From: an uncultured Chloroflexota bacterium
GTDB taxonomy: Bacteria; Chloroflexota; Dehalococcoidia; SAR202; UBA11138
Reading direction: 5' to 3'
NCBI GenBank assembly: GCA_913046025.1
Contig: CAJWRP010000073.1
Location: 1 to 8,204, forward strand
Length of the DNA: 8,204 bases
In this document: piece by piece, positions 7,132-8,204 of the stretch
How the letters are laid out: each line of letters begins with the position of its first letter
Position numbering within the stretch: position 1 is the first letter of the stretch
Program-made: the position numbers and the translations under genes
The notes under the pieces: generated by a model
The model's database searches: none
What the model was told of the DNA's origin: nothing
The model's input: the letters and a program-made list of their open reading frames with translations, nothing else

Positions 7132-8204
7132 TTAGTAGTCCATCGGAGGCATAGCCGGTGCTGCCGGCATATCCTCCTTGATATCACTAATTAGAGTCTC
7201 CGTGGTCAGTACCATGGCAGCAACGCTAGAAGCGTTCTCGATGGCTGCCCTAGTTACCTTGGCGGGGTCCATGATGCCACGCTCCAGAAGGTTCGTGAAG
7301 TCACCGATCTCCGCATCGTAACCAAAGTCGCCCTCGCCCTTGAGGCTCTCGGAAAGGATAACCTCACCGGAAACGCCAGTGTTCTGAGCGATGAGCTTGA
7401 GGGGCTCCTGGAGAGCGTTCTTAAGGATCGTGATGGCCGTGGCCTCGTCGCCGGTGAGCTTGATTTTGTCCAAGGCTGAGCGGACGCGAATCAGCGCCAG
7501 TCCACCGCCGGGTACAATGCCTTCCTCAACAGCAGCTCGGGTCGCAGACAGTGCGTCCTCTACACGCTGCTTCTTCTCGCGAAGCTCAACCTCCGTGGCT
7601 GCGCCAACCTTGATAATAGCAACACCACCCGAGAGTTTGGCCATGCGCTCTTGAAGCTTCTCGCGATCGAAGTCTGATGTGGTCTCTTCGATCTGAGCCT
7701 TGATCTGGTTGATTCGACCCTGGATGGCGTCTTCTGTTCCGCCGCCGTCCACGAAGGTCGTCTCGTCTTTGGTCGATACTACTCGCCTGGCTCGGCCCAA
7801 GTCCTCAACGGTTACGGAGTCCAGCTTGCGGCCGATCTCCTCGCTGATTACCTGTCCGCCGGTCAGAATGGCCATGTCTTCGAGCATTGCCTTGCGGCGG
7901 TCGCCGAATCCAGGGGCCTTGACGGTCAAAACGCTGAGCGTTCCGCGAAGCTTGTTGACTACTAGGGTAGCCAGGGCTTCTCCGTCAACATCCTCAGCAA
8001 CGATCAGCAGGTTCTTGCTGACCTGAAGAATCTTCTCCAGCGCAGGCAGAATATCCGCAACAGCAGAAATCTTCTTGTCGGTGATCAGAATGTATGGATC
8101 GTCCAGTGCGGCTTCCATCCTGTCCTGGTCGGTGATGAAGTAAGGGGAGATGTAGCCCCTGTCTATCATCATGCCTTCAACGAACTCGGTCTCGTAGGCC
8201 AAGC
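7132..8204 (-). CDS. groL: Chaperonin GroEL (60 kDa, Hsp60), C-terminal part; 5' end outside the window
   Basis: GroEL forms the double-ring ATP-dependent folding chamber that works with GroES in the cytoplasm. The visible 357 codons correspond to about residue 188 of E. coli GroEL to the C-terminus. They cover most of the apical domain (starting YETEFVEGM, then DRGYISPYF and [17 protein letters not shown]), the second intermediate segment and the second equatorial segment. [16 protein letters not shown] carries the ATP-hydrolysis Asp (codon 7555-7557, equivalent to D398 of E. coli), followed by PGGG. The TTG at 8200-8202 is an internal Leu codon and not a start; the reading frame continues past the window edge. 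The protein ends [12 protein letters not shown], without the Gly-Gly-Met repeats of the E. coli tail. The stop is TAA, followed by a strong terminator. GroES would be expected just upstream, off-window. No CIRCE element can be assessed because the promoter is not in view. Confidence 0.97.
   Translation of the reverse strand, partial: LAYETEFVEGMMIDRGYISPYFITDQDRMEAALDDPYILITDKKISAVADILPALEKILQVSKNLLIVAEDVDGEALATLVVNKLRGTLSVLTVKAPGFGDRRKAMLEDMAILTGGQVISEEIGRKLDSVTVEDLGRARRVVSTKDETTFVDGGGTEDAIQGRINQIKAQIEETTSDFDREKLQERMAKLSGGVAIIKVGAATEVELREKKQRVEDALSATRAAVEEGIVPGGGLALIRVRSALDKIKLTGDEATAITILKNALQEPLKLIAQNTGVSGEVILSESLKGEGDFGYDAEIGDFTNLLERGIMDPAKVTRAAIENASSVAAMVLTTETLISDIKEDMPAAPAMPPMDY

Noticed and set aside
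7391..8026. Plus-strand open frames of 87 and 108 codons within groEL
   Set aside because: They are Ser/Arg-rich complements of a highly conserved gene and have no independent support.
8200..8202. TTG as a start codon for a short GroEL-like protein
   Set aside because: The sequence around it aligns with the interior of the GroEL apical domain and the frame continues to the window edge, so it is an internal Leu codon.
1..8204. CRISPR array, insertion sequence, phage or defence system
   Set aside because: No spaced direct repeats, transposase, integrase, terminal inverted repeats or known defence domains are visible. The two inverted repeats found are explained as terminators.

Overview
The window looks like ordinary chromosomal housekeeping DNA from a bacterium, most likely a Chloroflexota member (Dehalococcoidia or SAR202-like). 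The basis is remembered similarity: the DNA polymerase III alpha motif RGSAAASLVLYCLG, the GroEL style, and a TgpA-type transglutaminase with a C-terminal DUF4129-like tail. Base composition is mixed, coding density is high, and two of the three visible gene starts are TTG. No database search was possible, so the phylum is an inference.

Layout. The left part (1-3134) carries two plus-strand genes that overlap by ATGA: a large multi-pass membrane protein with an extracytoplasmic transglutaminase-like domain (13-2607), then an Ogt/MGMT-type O6-alkylguanine-DNA alkyltransferase (2604-3134). A strong inverted-repeat terminator (3162-3199) closes this operon and lies between it and the convergent gene. 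The minus-strand dnaE gene (3231-6887) encodes a 1218-residue DNA polymerase III alpha subunit. It has its own promoter with an extended -10 in an AT-rich intergenic region (6888-7131). That region also holds a perfect 13-bp-stem terminator (7076-7111) for the next minus-strand gene, groEL. GroEL fills the right end and runs off the window, so only its C-terminal two thirds are present.

How the genes relate. There is no single pathway. Replication (dnaE), direct-reversal repair (ogt), protein folding (groEL) and a cell-envelope membrane protein sit side by side in separate transcription units, except for the coupled transglutaminase-ogt pair.

No mobile element, CRISPR array, tRNA or rRNA was seen, and there is no convincing new multi-gene system. 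The best leads are: a transglutaminase-like protein whose catalytic Cys position is Ser, with no Cys anywhere in its extracytoplasmic domain; a dnaE PHP domain that keeps all nine expected metal ligands, suggesting built-in proofreading; an Asn-Gly-Thr-rich linker in dnaE; and a small promoter-plus-terminator arrangement in the dnaE-groEL gap that could express a short RNA.
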